A stretch of 32,838 nucleotides of DNA, taken from CAZWRK01 sp964635875. GTDB lineage: Bacteria; Pseudomonadota; Gammaproteobacteria; Burkholderiales; Aquaspirillaceae. Shown here piece by piece: positions 1 to 8,158 of this stretch. The DNA is taken from contig CAZWRK010000046.1 in assembly GCA_964635875.1 (NCBI GenBank), positions 1 to 32,838 of the forward strand, given 5' to 3'. The notes beneath the pieces are model-generated. The model made no database searches and was not told the origin of the DNA. It saw only the letters and a list, made by a program, of their open reading frames with translations. Position numbers and translations under genes: made by a program. How positions within the stretch are numbered: the stretch's first letter is position 1; each line of letters opens with the position of its first letter.

Positions 1-1054
1 CAACCCAGCCCAAGGCACCAGAGTGAACATGACCAATGGTCCAGTCGGTGTAGTGAGACAGTGCATTCACGGTTTTGATCGACATCATCGGACCTTCAAA
101 GGTCGACATGCCGTAGAACGACAGGGAAACAACGAGGAACTTCAGAACCGGGTCATTGCGCAGTTTGTGCCATGCGCCAGACAAGGTCATGATGCCGTTG
201 ATCATACCGCCCCAGCTTGGTGCGAGCAGAATCAGCGAGAAGACCATCCCTACAGACTGTGTCCAGTCAGGCAGTGCGGTGTAGTGCAAGTGGTGAGGAC
301 CCGCCCACATGTAGGTAAAAATCAGTGCCCAGAAGTGGACCACAGAGAGGCGATAAGAGTATACCGGACGGCCAGCTTGCTTCGGTACAAAGTAGTACAT
401 CATGCCCAAGAATGCAGCGGTCAGGAAGAAACCTACCGCATTATGGCCGTACCACCATTGAACCATGGCGTCGACTGCACCAGCATAAACAGAGTAGGAC
501 TTCCACATAGAAACAGGAACTTCCATACTGTTGACGACGTGCAGCAATGCAACGGCCAAAATGAACGCGCCATAGAACCAGTTGGCAACGTAAATATGTT
601 TGACTTTACGAATGCCGATAGTGCCAAAGAACACGATTGCGTAGGTTACCCACACCGCAGTGATGAGTAAGTCAATTGGCCACTCGAGTTCGGCATATTC
701 TTTACCCGTGGTAATGCCTAAGGGTAGGGTAATCGCTGCGGCAACAATAACCAGCTGCCAGCCCCAGAAGGTAAAAGCGGCCAGCTTGTCAGACAGCAAA
801 CGAACTTGACAGGTGCGTTGTACAACGTAGTACGAGGTTGCAAACAGTGCCGAGCCACCAAAGGCAAAGATCACGGCATTGGTGTGCAACGGACGTAGGC
901 GACCAAAGTGGAACCAAGGCCCAAAATTGAGCTCTGGCCACACCAGCTGGGCAGCAACAACTACGCCTACCAGCATGCCGACAATACCCCATATGACGGT
1001 CATGATGGCAAACTGCCGCACCACCTTATAGTTATAAGTGGATTGCGTTTCCAT
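1..1054 (-). CDS. ccoN: cbb3-type cytochrome c oxidase subunit I (CcoN), 5' part only
   Basis: This is the catalytic haem-copper subunit of the high-affinity cbb3 terminal oxidase, an inner-membrane protein that reduces O2 at low oxygen. Reading leftward, the translation begins METQSTYNYKVVRQFAIM and continues through hydrophobic helices. It includes the RPLHTNAVIFAFGG segment carrying an early haem-ligand His, and near the window edge the STFEGPMMSIKTVNALSHYT and IGHVHSGALGW segments typical of CcoN. About 351 codons are present; the remainder, and any ccoO/Q/P, lie beyond position 1. The start is well supported by GGAGA about 9 nt upstream of the ATG. The frame is open to the window edge with no stop. 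A class II FNR-type promoter lies about 300 nt upstream. Family identity is very secure; the partial state is only due to the window boundary. Confidence 0.96.
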   Translation of the reverse strand, partial: METQSTYNYKVVRQFAIMTVIWGIVGMLVGVVVAAQLVWPELNFGPWFHFGRLRPLHTNAVIFAFGGSALFATSYYVVQRTCQVRLLSDKLAAFTFWGWQLVIVAAAITLPLGITTGKEYAELEWPIDLLITAVWVTYAIVFFGTIGIRKVKHIYVANWFYGAFILAVALLHVVNSMEVPVSMWKSYSVYAGAVDAMVQWWYGHNAVGFFLTAAFLGMMYYFVPKQAGRPVYSYRLSVVHFWALIFTYMWAGPHHLHYTALPDWTQSVGMVFSLILLAPSWGGMINGIMTLSGAWHKLRNDPVLKFLVVSLSFYGMSTFEGPMMSIKTVNALSHYTDWTIGHVHSGALGWV

Positions 1055-1360
1055 TTAAGGTTTCTCCAAGGTTGCGAAGGTAAAACATAAACTTCAGTAC
1101 CGGACTCTTGACTCTGTGATAGATGACACCAGATTAAGCAAAGATCGCGTGTTCCAATGTTTAACTCAGGAAAGTGACACTTTATACAGAGTGTTCTCAT
1201 GTCCTGTCTGGATCACAGGCGCTAATCACGGATACAAGAGCCGCCCGTGGCGAGGCGTTCCGACTCCATATTGAATTCGGCGCATTCTACATCCAAAGCA
1301 GTGTGGGGAACTAGTCCGATGACATGCCCTTAAGGTGTAGCACCACGGAAATTCTCACTG

Positions 1361-1366
1361 ATTATA
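1361..1366 (-). promoter_or_regulatory. -10 element of the predicted ccoN promoter
   Basis: The minus strand reads TATAAT, a perfect sigma70 -10 hexamer, with no good -35 but an FNR-type box in its place. This is the usual arrangement for an activator-dependent class II promoter. The implied 5' leader to the ccoN ATG is about 300 nt (1055-1354). In that leader I see no convincing small gene or terminator. Confidence 0.6.
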
Positions 1367-1387
1367 TGGGCCTCCCCCCCTACCTTA

Positions 1388-1401
1388 TTGATCTACGTCA
1401 A
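1388..1401. promoter_or_regulatory. FNR/ANR-type binding site between divergent genes
   Basis: TTGATCTACGTCAA matches the FNR consensus TTGAT-N4-ATCAA at 9 of 10 positions. Reading leftward, a perfect TATAAT (1361-1366) lies 21 nt beyond the box. This is nearly the spacing of a class II FNR-activated promoter (box centred near -41), with ccoN transcription predicted to start near 1354. Reading rightward, TATCAT (1422-1427) lies 20 nt beyond the box, so the same palindrome could also serve the M61 peptidase gene. Oxygen control of ccoN by FNR/ANR is well known; the dual use is inference. Confidence 0.75.
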
Positions 1402-1460
1402 CCGCATTCTGGCGCTTCCGCTATCATTATTTAACGCCGTCACTTTGTGAGTTTGATGCT

Positions 1461-3251
1461 ATGACGCAACAACATTTTGTTTCTTATAGAATAATTTCTC
1501 TTTGCACTCGCTCGCACTATTACGATTTAAGCCTAGAAATTTCTGATCCAGATCCAAGTGGCCAACAGCTTTCTTTGCCAACTTGGATTCCTGGCAGTTA
1601 TCTGATTCGTGAATTTGCACGAAATGTACTGGATATTTCTGCTAAGGATGCACAAGGCAACCCCGTTTTTATTGAAAAAATAAATAAAAATACATGGCGT
1701 GCTGCGCCCTGTGACGGGGCTTTATTTATTCAATATCGAATATATGCATTCGACCTTTCTGTTCGGTCTGCATGGTTAGATAGTGAGCGCGGTTTTTTTA
1801 ATTGCAGTAGCCTCTGTCTGGAGGTTATTGGGGCTTCGCATCTTCCGTGTTACTTAGAGATTTGCCCGCAATTGTCTTTGAGCCATTGGCGTGTTGGGAC
1901 TTCAATGGAGGCGGTGCGCATTGATGCGCATGGTTGGGGTCTTTATCGTGCCAACTCCTATTCAGACCTAATCGATTTTCCTGTGGAGTTAGCTGATTTT
2001 CAGACTGCTTGCTTTCAGGTGGCTGGGGTCTCTCATCGCCTGATTCTGAGTGGTCGGGTTGAGGGCGATGTAGCGCGATTGGCCAGTGATTTGCAGAAAA
2101 TTTGTCAGGCACAAGTCGATTTTTTTGGGGGGACACCTCCTTTTGAGCAGTACGTTGTCATGCTTTACCTTGGTGAAGGCTTATACGGCGGCTTAGAACA
2201 CCGAGACTCAACAGCGCTGATGGCTGATCCTAAATGCATGCCTAAGCAAGGTCAGTCTAAAATCAGCGATGATTATTTAGAGCTATTAGCTTTGTGTAGT
2301 CATGAATATTTTCATGCATGGAACGTTAAGCGCATTATTCCTGCTCAGTTTTGTCCGTATGATTTAAATACAGAAAATTATACGAAGCTCCTTTGGGCAT
2401 TTGAGGGCATTACTTCGTATTACGATGACTTGTTTGTTTTGCGTGCACAACTCATTGATACGCCTCGTTATTTAACACAAATTGCCCGCACAGCATCTGG
2501 TGTGGCAAAAGTACCCGGACGTTTTCATCAAACACTGGAATCATCGAGTTTTGATACGTGGATTAAGCTTTATCGTCCCGATGAAAACACTCCAAATAGT
2601 GCCGTGAGTTACTATCAAAAAGGTGCTTTAGTCGCCCTCGCACTTGATTTAACTATTCGCCAAGCGACTAACGAAGAAAAATCACTCGATACCGTTATGC
2701 AAGCACTATGGGCGCGCGCGCAAGCCGGTATGTCGCAGATTGCAGAGACCGAATGGGAATTGCTTGCCCAGCAAGTGACGGGTATTTCTCTGGTCGAGTT
2801 TTTTGATCACGCTTTGCGTCGCTGCGAAGATTTGCCGCTAGAAGCGCTATTGAAACATTTTGGTATCAAGATGGAATGGGCGGCTGCGAGTTCAAGCTCT
2901 GATCGCGGGGGATGGCGTACCGAAGCGCCTGCTGAGTCAGCCGGCGATGTTGTGAGTCTTGGCGCGAAGTTAGCTCCGGATGCTGTAGGACTTAAAGTGA
3001 CTCATGTATTGGACGGTGGTGCCTTACAAAATGCAGGCGTGAGTGCCGGTGATATATTGATTGCCGCTGATGGTATTCGGCTCCGTGATGTCGATAGCTG
3101 GCTGCAAAAACTCACTCCAGGGCAGCAAGTCTCTCTGATGCTTTTTAGGCGCGAGCGCGTCTTGCAATGTGAGATGCTTTGTCTGCCAGCGCCCCTCGAT
3201 ACTTGCTGGCTAAGCTATCAAGCGCTATCCGGTGCTTGGCCTGCGAATTAA
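1461..3251 (+). CDS. M61 family metallopeptidase with C-terminal PDZ domain
   Basis: This is a predicted zinc aminopeptidase of MEROPS family M61 (glycyl aminopeptidase type), 596 aa. The zinc motif HEYFH is at residues 281-285 in the context SHEYFHAWNVKRI. The downstream glutamate ligand is in FEGITSYYDD (Glu315). A PDZ domain spans roughly residues 507-575 (VTHVLDGGALQNAGVSAGDI). The N-terminal third is a beta-rich M61 domain, with LPTWIPGSYLIREFARNV characteristic of the family. No signal peptide is visible, so a cytoplasmic location is inferred. The SD before the ATG is weak (GTGAG). The gene leads a compact run with pepN (32 nt gap) and a thioesterase. The possible rightward FNR-linked -10 lies about 35 nt before the start. 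Family is secure; substrate is not known. Confidence 0.93.
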   Translation: MTQQHFVSYRIISLCTRSHYYDLSLEISDPDPSGQQLSLPTWIPGSYLIREFARNVLDISAKDAQGNPVFIEKINKNTWRAAPCDGALFIQYRIYAFDLSVRSAWLDSERGFFNCSSLCLEVIGASHLPCYLEICPQLSLSHWRVGTSMEAVRIDAHGWGLYRANSYSDLIDFPVELADFQTACFQVAGVSHRLILSGRVEGDVARLASDLQKICQAQVDFFGGTPPFEQYVVMLYLGEGLYGGLEHRDSTALMADPKCMPKQGQSKISDDYLELLALCSHEYFHAWNVKRIIPAQFCPYDLNTENYTKLLWAFEGITSYYDDLFVLRAQLIDTPRYLTQIARTASGVAKVPGRFHQTLESSSFDTWIKLYRPDENTPNSAVSYYQKGALVALALDLTIRQATNEEKSLDTVMQALWARAQAGMSQIAETEWELLAQQVTGISLVEFFDHALRRCEDLPLEALLKHFGIKMEWAAASSSSDRGGWRTEAPAESAGDVVSLGAKLAPDAVGLKVTHVLDGGALQNAGVSAGDILIAADGIRLRDVDSWLQKLTPGQQVSLMLFRRERVLQCEMLCLPAPLDTCWLSYQALSGAWPAN

Positions 3252-3283
3252 AATTTTTTGACCTTGATCGATTTACTCAGCCT

Positions 3284-5950
3284 ATGCCTTCAACAACCCA
3301 GCCTAAATATCGCAAAGATTATCAACCCGCCGATTTCTTGATTGATCGTGTGGATTTGACCTTTGATATTCATACTACAGAAACGCTAATTTACAGCCGG
3401 CTGATGGTGAGTCGTCATCCTGATGCTGCCCCTCAGTCTGCCCTTGTGCTGGATGGTTCGGCCGAGTTAGTAAGCTTGGCGTTGGATGGCGAGAAACTCG
3501 CGTCTGATGCGTATGTACTTGATCAAAAAGCTGAAACACTGACGATTTGTAATGTGCCGAATGATGGATTTGTCTTGGAGGTAGAAACACGGGTTGAACC
3601 TCAGAACAACACCTCTTTGATGGGGTTGTACGCATCAAATGGCAACTTATTCACGCAGTGCGAGCCTGAGGGCTTTCGCAAGATTACGTATTACCTCGAC
3701 CGCCCGGATGTGATGGCGCGCTTTTCGACGACCTTAATTGCAGACCGCCAGCAGTATCCTGTTTTGCTTTCGAACGGGAACCAAGTAGGCGCGGGACAAA
3801 AAGACAAAAAACGGCATTGGGTCAAATGGGTTGATCCACACCGCAAGCCTGCGTACTTGTTTGCCGTAGTCGCTGGGCGACTCGCTGTCCAAAAAGACGT
3901 GTTTTTAAGTCGCTCCGGCCGCAAAATTCAGCTCGAAATCTATGTTGAGCCGCATGACCTAGATAAAGTTGCGCATGCCATGGCTTCTTTAAAACGGGCA
4001 ATGCAGTGGGACGAGACGCGATTTGGTTTAGAGTACGATCTAGACTCGTACATGATCGTTGCAGTATCTGATTTCAATATGGGGGCGATGGAAAATAAAG
4101 GCCTCAATATTTTCAATACTAAGTACGTTTTGGCCAATCCTGCGACTGCGACCGATGCGGATTTTGAAGCGGTAGAGGGTGTCATTGGCCATGAGTATTT
4201 TCATAATTGGACCGGTAATCGTGTGACGTGCCGAGACTGGTTCCAATTGAGTCTAAAAGAAGGCTTAACCGTTTTTCGAGACCAAGAATTCACCGCAGAC
4301 ATGACCAGCCGTGCAGTGAAGCGCATCGAAGATGTTCGGCACTTACGGGCATTTCAATTTCCAGAAGACGCGGGCCCAACGGCACACCCGATTCGTCCCG
4401 ATGCCTATATTGAGATGAATAATTTCTACACGATGACGGTGTATGAAAAAGGGGCGGAAGTCGTGCGGATGTACCACACCTTGTTTGGTGAGGAGGGTTT
4501 CCGCAAGGGGATGGACTTGTATTTCCGGCGTCATGATGGCCATGCGGTAACTTGTGATGATTTTCGGCAAGCGATGGCGGATGCAAATCAGGTTGATTTG
4601 ACGCAGTTTGAGCTGTGGTATTCCCAAGCGGGTACGCCAAAATTGAATGTGTCGATGCATTACAGCGAGTTGGCACAAAGTGTCACGCTGACTTTATCGC
4701 AGTCTTGCCCTGATACGCCCGATCAAAAAAATAAACAACCTTTCCTGATTCCTGTCGCGGTTGGACTGTTGGGGGCGGATGGGCAGGATTTGCCATTGCA
4801 GTTAGCCAGCGAGGCGCAGGTCGGTGCCACAACGCGCGTTTTAGCGCTTCGTGAGCGCACACAAGATTTCACTTTTTTGAATGTGCCTGTTCGGCCCGTG
4901 CCTTCTTTGTTGCGGCACTTTTCGGCTCCGGTTGAGCTGGTTTATCACTATACCGATGAGGAGCTGGCATTCCTCTTCATGCATGATAGCGACTTGTTTG
5001 CGCGTTGGGAGGCGGGGCAAGCGCTGGCTCGGCGTGTATTGACGCAGCGTATACGCGCATTGAGTTGCGGCGAGACTCCACCGGAAATCGATGGCCTAGT
5101 TGGTGCCTACCAAACCTTATTGGAAGATTCATCAATCGATCCTGCATTCAAGGCTTTGGCGCTCACCTTGCCAACAGAGTCCGAGCTACTGGAGATGTTT
5201 GACGGTATGAGTCCTGATTGGATTTGTTTAGCCGTTCATCAAGTGCGTGAAGTGTTGTCGAGCCGCTTACGCCATCAGTGGTTTGCTGTCTGGCGCGCGC
5301 TTGCAAAAGAGGTGCGGCCATTCCAGCATGAAGACGCCGGTTTACGGAGCCTGAAAAATGTATGCTTGAGCTTCATGGCGGTGACTAGTGATCCAGCGGC
5401 GATAGAGTGCGCGCACAAGCAGTATTTACAAGCCGATAATATGACGGATCAGTTTGCTGCTTTATATGCGTTACGTGATGTTTCTGGAGAGATCCGGGAT
5501 TCTCTATATGCTGATTTCGCCGAGCGCTGGGCGGGTGAGGCGTTGGTGATGGATAAGTGGTTTGCGCTGCATGCGGGGAGCTATTTGCCGGATACCTTGG
5601 CGCGTGTCAAAACGCTTCTAACGCACCCGGCGTTTTCTTTACGAAATCCAAATAAGGCCCGTGCATTACTGGGCAGCTTTGGGCGAAATTTTGTCCATTT
5701 TCATGCGCAAGATGGCAGTGGTTACCAATTTCTTGCTGAGCAAATTATCGAGATTGATGGCTTTAACCCACAAGTGGCCTCTCGTTTGGTCTCTTTGTTT
5801 AATCGCTGGCGCAAGTTGGATGCTCCACGTCAGGCGCAGATCCACGCGATATTGAACACGATTGCATCGCAGCCGAATTTGTCTCGCGATGTTGCAGAAA
5901 TCGTCGGGAAGTCATTGTCTTCAGATGTTGAGGAGGGAGCATTAAGATGA
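3284..5950 (+). CDS. pepN: Aminopeptidase N (M1 family, PepN type)
   Basis: Broad-specificity zinc alanyl/lysyl aminopeptidase that trims peptides in the cytoplasm, 888 aa (E. coli PepN is about 870). The exopeptidase motif GAMEN is at residues 267-271. The zinc site HEYFHNW begins at His303, with ligands His303, His307 and Glu326 in the HExxH-x18-E arrangement. The C-terminal half has the DUF3458 beta-sandwich and helical domains of the bacterial PepN subgroup. The frame stays open further upstream to a TTG at 3179, inside the M61 gene. I chose the ATG at 3284 because family homology begins right after it (PKYRKDYQPADFLIDRVDLT) and it avoids overlapping the upstream stop. The SD there is poor, suggesting readthrough or coupled translation from the M61 gene. 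The stop overlaps the ATG of the next gene. Confidence 0.96.
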   Translation: MPSTTQPKYRKDYQPADFLIDRVDLTFDIHTTETLIYSRLMVSRHPDAAPQSALVLDGSAELVSLALDGEKLASDAYVLDQKAETLTICNVPNDGFVLEVETRVEPQNNTSLMGLYASNGNLFTQCEPEGFRKITYYLDRPDVMARFSTTLIADRQQYPVLLSNGNQVGAGQKDKKRHWVKWVDPHRKPAYLFAVVAGRLAVQKDVFLSRSGRKIQLEIYVEPHDLDKVAHAMASLKRAMQWDETRFGLEYDLDSYMIVAVSDFNMGAMENKGLNIFNTKYVLANPATATDADFEAVEGVIGHEYFHNWTGNRVTCRDWFQLSLKEGLTVFRDQEFTADMTSRAVKRIEDVRHLRAFQFPEDAGPTAHPIRPDAYIEMNNFYTMTVYEKGAEVVRMYHTLFGEEGFRKGMDLYFRRHDGHAVTCDDFRQAMADANQVDLTQFELWYSQAGTPKLNVSMHYSELAQSVTLTLSQSCPDTPDQKNKQPFLIPVAVGLLGADGQDLPLQLASEAQVGATTRVLALRERTQDFTFLNVPVRPVPSLLRHFSAPVELVYHYTDEELAFLFMHDSDLFARWEAGQALARRVLTQRIRALSCGETPPEIDGLVGAYQTLLEDSSIDPAFKALALTLPTESELLEMFDGMSPDWICLAVHQVREVLSSRLRHQWFAVWRALAKEVRPFQHEDAGLRSLKNVCLSFMAVTSDPAAIECAHKQYLQADNMTDQFAALYALRDVSGEIRDSLYADFAERWAGEALVMDKWFALHAGSYLPDTLARVKTLLTHPAFSLRNPNKARALLGSFGRNFVHFHAQDGSGYQFLAEQIIEIDGFNPQVASRLVSLFNRWRKLDAPRQAQIHAILNTIASQPNLSRDVAEIVGKSLSSDVEEGALR

Positions 5951-6423
5951 CGCAAAGCACTTTAGTGCCCTCTGGGGAGGCTCGCCACCAGCTTTCTATG
6001 ACGGTTTTGATGACACCCGATATGGCCAATTTTTCCGGCAATGTTCATGGTGGTGCGATTTTGAAGTTGTTGGATCAGGTCGCCTATGCATGCGCGAGTC
6101 GGTATGCTGGGCAATATGTTGTGACCTTATCGGTGGATCAGGTGACCTTTAAACAGCCGATTCATGTGGGTGAGTTGGTTAGTTTTCATGCTTCTGTCAA
6201 TTACGCCGGCTCAACATCCATGGAAATTGGGATTCGAGTGGTTGCTGAGAATATTCGCGCGCGCTCGGTCCGGCATACCAATAGTTGCTACTTTACGATG
6301 GTGGCGGTGGACGAGTACGGGCGGCCGGTTTCTGTTCCCGCGCTTGATTTGCTGACCGAGACTGAGCAGCGACGTTTTGAAGAGGCGAAGCAACGTCGGG
6401 CATTGCGCCGTGGTGACGTCTGA
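5947..6423 (+). CDS. Acyl-CoA thioesterase, hotdog fold (YciA/BACH-like)
   Basis: Predicted cytoplasmic acyl-CoA hydrolase, 158 aa, single hotdog domain. The segment GNVHGGAILKLLDQVAYACA (residues 31-50) carries the family signature: Asn32, the HGG turn and Asp43 as the candidate catalytic acid. It is followed by SVDQVTFKQPIHVGELVSF, typical of acyl-CoA hydrolases of the YciA class. Its ATG overlaps the pepN stop by four bases (ATGA) and is preceded by a strong GAGGAGGGAG Shine-Dalgarno inside pepN, so translation is coupled. A strong terminator begins 25 nt after the stop, closing the three-gene unit. The chain-length preference cannot be read from sequence. The pairing with two peptidases has no obvious metabolic logic. 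Confidence 0.9.
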   Translation: MTQSTLVPSGEARHQLSMTVLMTPDMANFSGNVHGGAILKLLDQVAYACASRYAGQYVVTLSVDQVTFKQPIHVGELVSFHASVNYAGSTSMEIGIRVVAENIRARSVRHTNSCYFTMVAVDEYGRPVSVPALDLLTETEQRRFEEAKQRRALRRGDV

Positions 6424-6447
6424 TTTTTTTAGCGCTTCTCAAAACAT

Positions 6448-6478
6448 AAAAGCGACCCTTTGGAAAGGGTCGCTTTTT
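6448..6478. terminator. Rho-independent terminator, probably bidirectional
   Basis: A 13-bp perfect stem (6449-6461 with 6464-6476) is followed by T on the plus strand and by A-rich sequence on the other side. It ends the thioesterase transcript and, read in reverse, can end the zinc-ribbon gene at 6509-6709. Confidence 0.9.
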
Positions 6479-6508
6479 GCGTACAAGTAGACAAAATCCT
6501 AATTGATT

Positions 6509-6709
6509 TTAGGCCGTCATCAAGAGTGCTGCGCCGACGCGCGAGTAGGCTTGCTCGAAGCTCTGCATGCTACGGCAGGCCGGACAGACTTCTGCATGGC
6601 TTGCATTGCGATAGGCGAATGTTTCGCCACAGCTAGAACAACGGGAATAAGCGGGCGCGGTTTTGCGGCGACTATTGTTTGTACAGCTATTGGTATTGAG
6701 TGCGGACAT
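6509..6709 (-). CDS. Small zinc-ribbon protein, function unknown
   Basis: A 66-aa basic protein with a zinc-ribbon-like pair of knuckles, CSSC and CPAC, separated by 14 residues (residues about 24-45). This suggests binding of one zinc. The sequence between and after the knuckles (YRNASHAEV, then SFEQAYSRVGAALL) does not match a family I can name. The gene is real by context: AAGGAG lies 5 nt before the ATG, the frame fills the gap between two terminators, and a terminator follows. An overlapping plus-strand frame (6503-6757) has no such support. There is no signal peptide or membrane segment. A candidate promoter near 6925-6953 would give a leader of about 210 nt with hairpins. It might bind nucleic acid or a partner protein; I assign no function. 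Confidence 0.75.
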   Translation of the reverse strand: MSALNTNSCTNNSRRKTAPAYSRCSSCGETFAYRNASHAEVCPACRSMQSFEQAYSRVGAALLMTA

Positions 6710-6814
6710 TTTCTACTCCTTGGTAACGCGTCGTGTCATCCGGTATCTGTCAATTAGACAGACAGCATCAGCGCACGGATGCGCCCGAAACATATAGTTT
6801 ATGACTACAGTCCG

Positions 6815-6850
6815 GTTCTCTGGATGGGATTGCCATTTCCAGAGAGGAAC
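6815..6850 (-). other. Hairpin in the presumed leader of the zinc-ribbon gene
   Basis: CTCTGGA (6818-6824) pairs with TCCAGAG (6838-6844). The stem is extended by GTT/AAC on the outside across a 3-nt bulge and by TGG/CCA within the loop. A second short hairpin, CTGTC-AATTA-GACAG, lies at 6747-6761. There is no T-tract, so these are not terminators. I do not recognise a known riboswitch or protein-binding leader. Confidence 0.4.
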
Positions 6851-6924
6851 GTCATTGGGTATTGACGATATCCGGTATGGCTCTGGGCCATGGTGATTTT
6901 GCGGTGCAGCAAAATATTCATGCA

Positions 6925-6953
6925 AATCTAAAGAATTTTTATTGTTTGCGCAA
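6925..6953 (-). promoter_or_regulatory. Candidate promoter for the zinc-ribbon gene
   Basis: On the minus strand TTGCGC (6948-6953) and TAGATT (6925-6930) are separated by exactly 17 nt, each matching four of six sigma70 consensus bases. Transcription would start near 6918. The region is AT-rich and lies just after the terminator of the upstream gene, as expected for a promoter, but the match is modest. Confidence 0.35.
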
Positions 6954-6970
6954 TATCTAAATCACAATAA

Positions 6971-7001
6971 AAAATGGCACCCTGTAGTAGGGTGCCATTT
7001 T
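6971..7001 (-). terminator. Rho-independent terminator of the M14 peptidase transcript
   Basis: A 13-bp stem (6971-6983 with 6989-7001) and a 5-nt loop are followed on the minus strand by TTTTTTATTG. It lies 11 nt after the stop codon of the M14 gene. Confidence 0.9.
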
Positions 7002-7012
7002 CGGGTGCAATA

Positions 7013-8158
7013 TCAGCGTAAATCATCTAATAATGCGTAGATAGTTTGCAGGCAAGCCTCTCCTAAACGCAGGCTACGCTGGCCGTTCCAGCCATAGTCA
7101 TCATCTGGCAAGTGAGCGTTATCTTTGAATGGCATTTCTAGTGTGAATGCCAAGCATCCAAACTGTTCCCCTACCCAGTGGGTCGCCAAAGACAAGTCCG
7201 CTTGGCCGGGTTGGTCTCGATCATAGCCAAACCGATCCTGTACGTCTGGGCTGGTTAATTGCAAATGCTGTTTGAACTTGTCTTCGAGTGCCGCTTGGTG
7301 TGCCGAGTAAGACGGGATACCTTCGCAGCCCGCCAAAAAGACATACGGAATGCTTTCATCACCATGAATATCAAGAAATAAATCGACGCCAGTTTCTTGC
7401 ATTTTTTTTCGCACTGCGAGAACTTCTGGGCTTTTTTCTGCACTCGGATTGAGCCATTCTCGATTGAGATTTGCGCCTGCAGCATTGGTGCGCAAATTAC
7501 CATGAACCGAACCATCTGGGTTCATATTCGGCACAATATAAAACGTTGCTTTGTCGATCAATGCGCGAGAAAGTGGGTCTTGCCAGTCAAACAGGCGGCG
7601 TAACACGCCTTCCGCAAACCATTCAGCCATGGTTTCACCTGGATGTTGGCGGGCAATAATCCAGATTTTGCGATCAGAAGCGACCTCATGGCCAATTGTG
7701 AGCATATCAATGTCACGATTTTCTACAGTCGAGCCGAGGTGACGAAGCTGGCATAGCCCTGAGCTTTGAATTTCGCCGATTAAGTTCAGGTGTTGCTCGT
7801 AAGAATACGGCTCAAAGTAGGCGTAGTAGACGCTGTTGGCGAGCGGCGTATGTTCAATCACCATGACCCCATCTTCAAAATGTGTAGGGACACGGAACCA
7901 ATTGACGCGATCATATGAGGCAACGGCTTGGTAATCTTGCCAGCCATTTGGGTAGGCCGATTCCGCCGCATTGGTAAATTTCAGAATGCAATTCTGATAA
8001 GCCGCACCTTGTAAGCGGAAGTAAAACCATTGGGCGATATCCGGTGCATGGCTATCTGGCCGGAGTTTGAGTTGAATATCGTCAAAGCTGTTGAAGGCGA
8101 TGACCTCAATACTGCCTGCATCAAAATTACTGCTGATTTTCATGGGGTCGCAAATCAT
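7013..8158 (-). CDS. M14 family zinc carboxypeptidase-like protein
   Basis: Predicted cytosolic metallocarboxypeptidase, 381 aa, resembling the bacterial relatives of eukaryotic cytosolic carboxypeptidases. An N-terminal beta-sandwich (residues about 1-125) precedes the M14 catalytic domain. Zinc ligands are HPGE (His172, Glu175) and the His in DIHGDE (His265). Arg and Asn in RTNAAGANLNREW fit substrate binding, and Glu341 in FTLEMPF fits the general base. No signal peptide is present. Two starts are possible: ATG at 8158 (used here) or ATG at 8143; neither has a good Shine-Dalgarno. It lies 48 nt downstream of the GGDEF-EAL gene on the same strand and probably shares its transcript. Family members remove C-terminal residues or side-chain glutamates; the substrate here is unknown. 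Confidence 0.88.
   Translation of the reverse strand: MICDPMKISSNFDAGSIEVIAFNSFDDIQLKLRPDSHAPDIAQWFYFRLQGAAYQNCILKFTNAAESAYPNGWQDYQAVASYDRVNWFRVPTHFEDGVMVIEHTPLANSVYYAYFEPYSYEQHLNLIGEIQSSGLCQLRHLGSTVENRDIDMLTIGHEVASDRKIWIIARQHPGETMAEWFAEGVLRRLFDWQDPLSRALIDKATFYIVPNMNPDGSVHGNLRTNAAGANLNREWLNPSAEKSPEVLAVRKKMQETGVDLFLDIHGDESIPYVFLAGCEGIPSYSAHQAALEDKFKQHLQLTSPDVQDRFGYDRDQPGQADLSLATHWVGEQFGCLAFTLEMPFKDNAHLPDDDYGWNGQRSLRLGEACLQTIYALLDDLR

Larger units (their letters stand above)
1055..1460. other. Intergenic regulatory region between ccoN and the M61 peptidase gene
   Basis: This 406-nt gap lies between two divergent genes. Its right third carries the FNR-type box, the two -10-like hexamers and a run of seven C residues (1374-1380). 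Positions 1055-1354 would be the ccoN 5' leader. A 66-codon minus-strand frame (1000-1200) overlaps the ccoN start in another frame, has no family resemblance I recognise, and is treated as chance. Confidence 0.7.

Noticed and set aside
23..670. 215-codon plus-strand open frame
   Set aside because: It is antisense to ccoN, whose translation on the minus strand is unmistakable; the plus-strand product resembles nothing.
3179..3283. N-terminal extension of pepN from a TTG inside the M61 gene
   Set aside because: It would overlap the M61 coding sequence, and the added residues do not fit the family; homology begins just after the ATG at 3284.
6713..6925. 70-codon minus-strand frame upstream of the zinc-ribbon gene
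   Set aside because: It starts with TTG without SD and has no recognisable family. It overlaps the presumed leader, and its stop lies inside the SD of the next gene, probably by chance.
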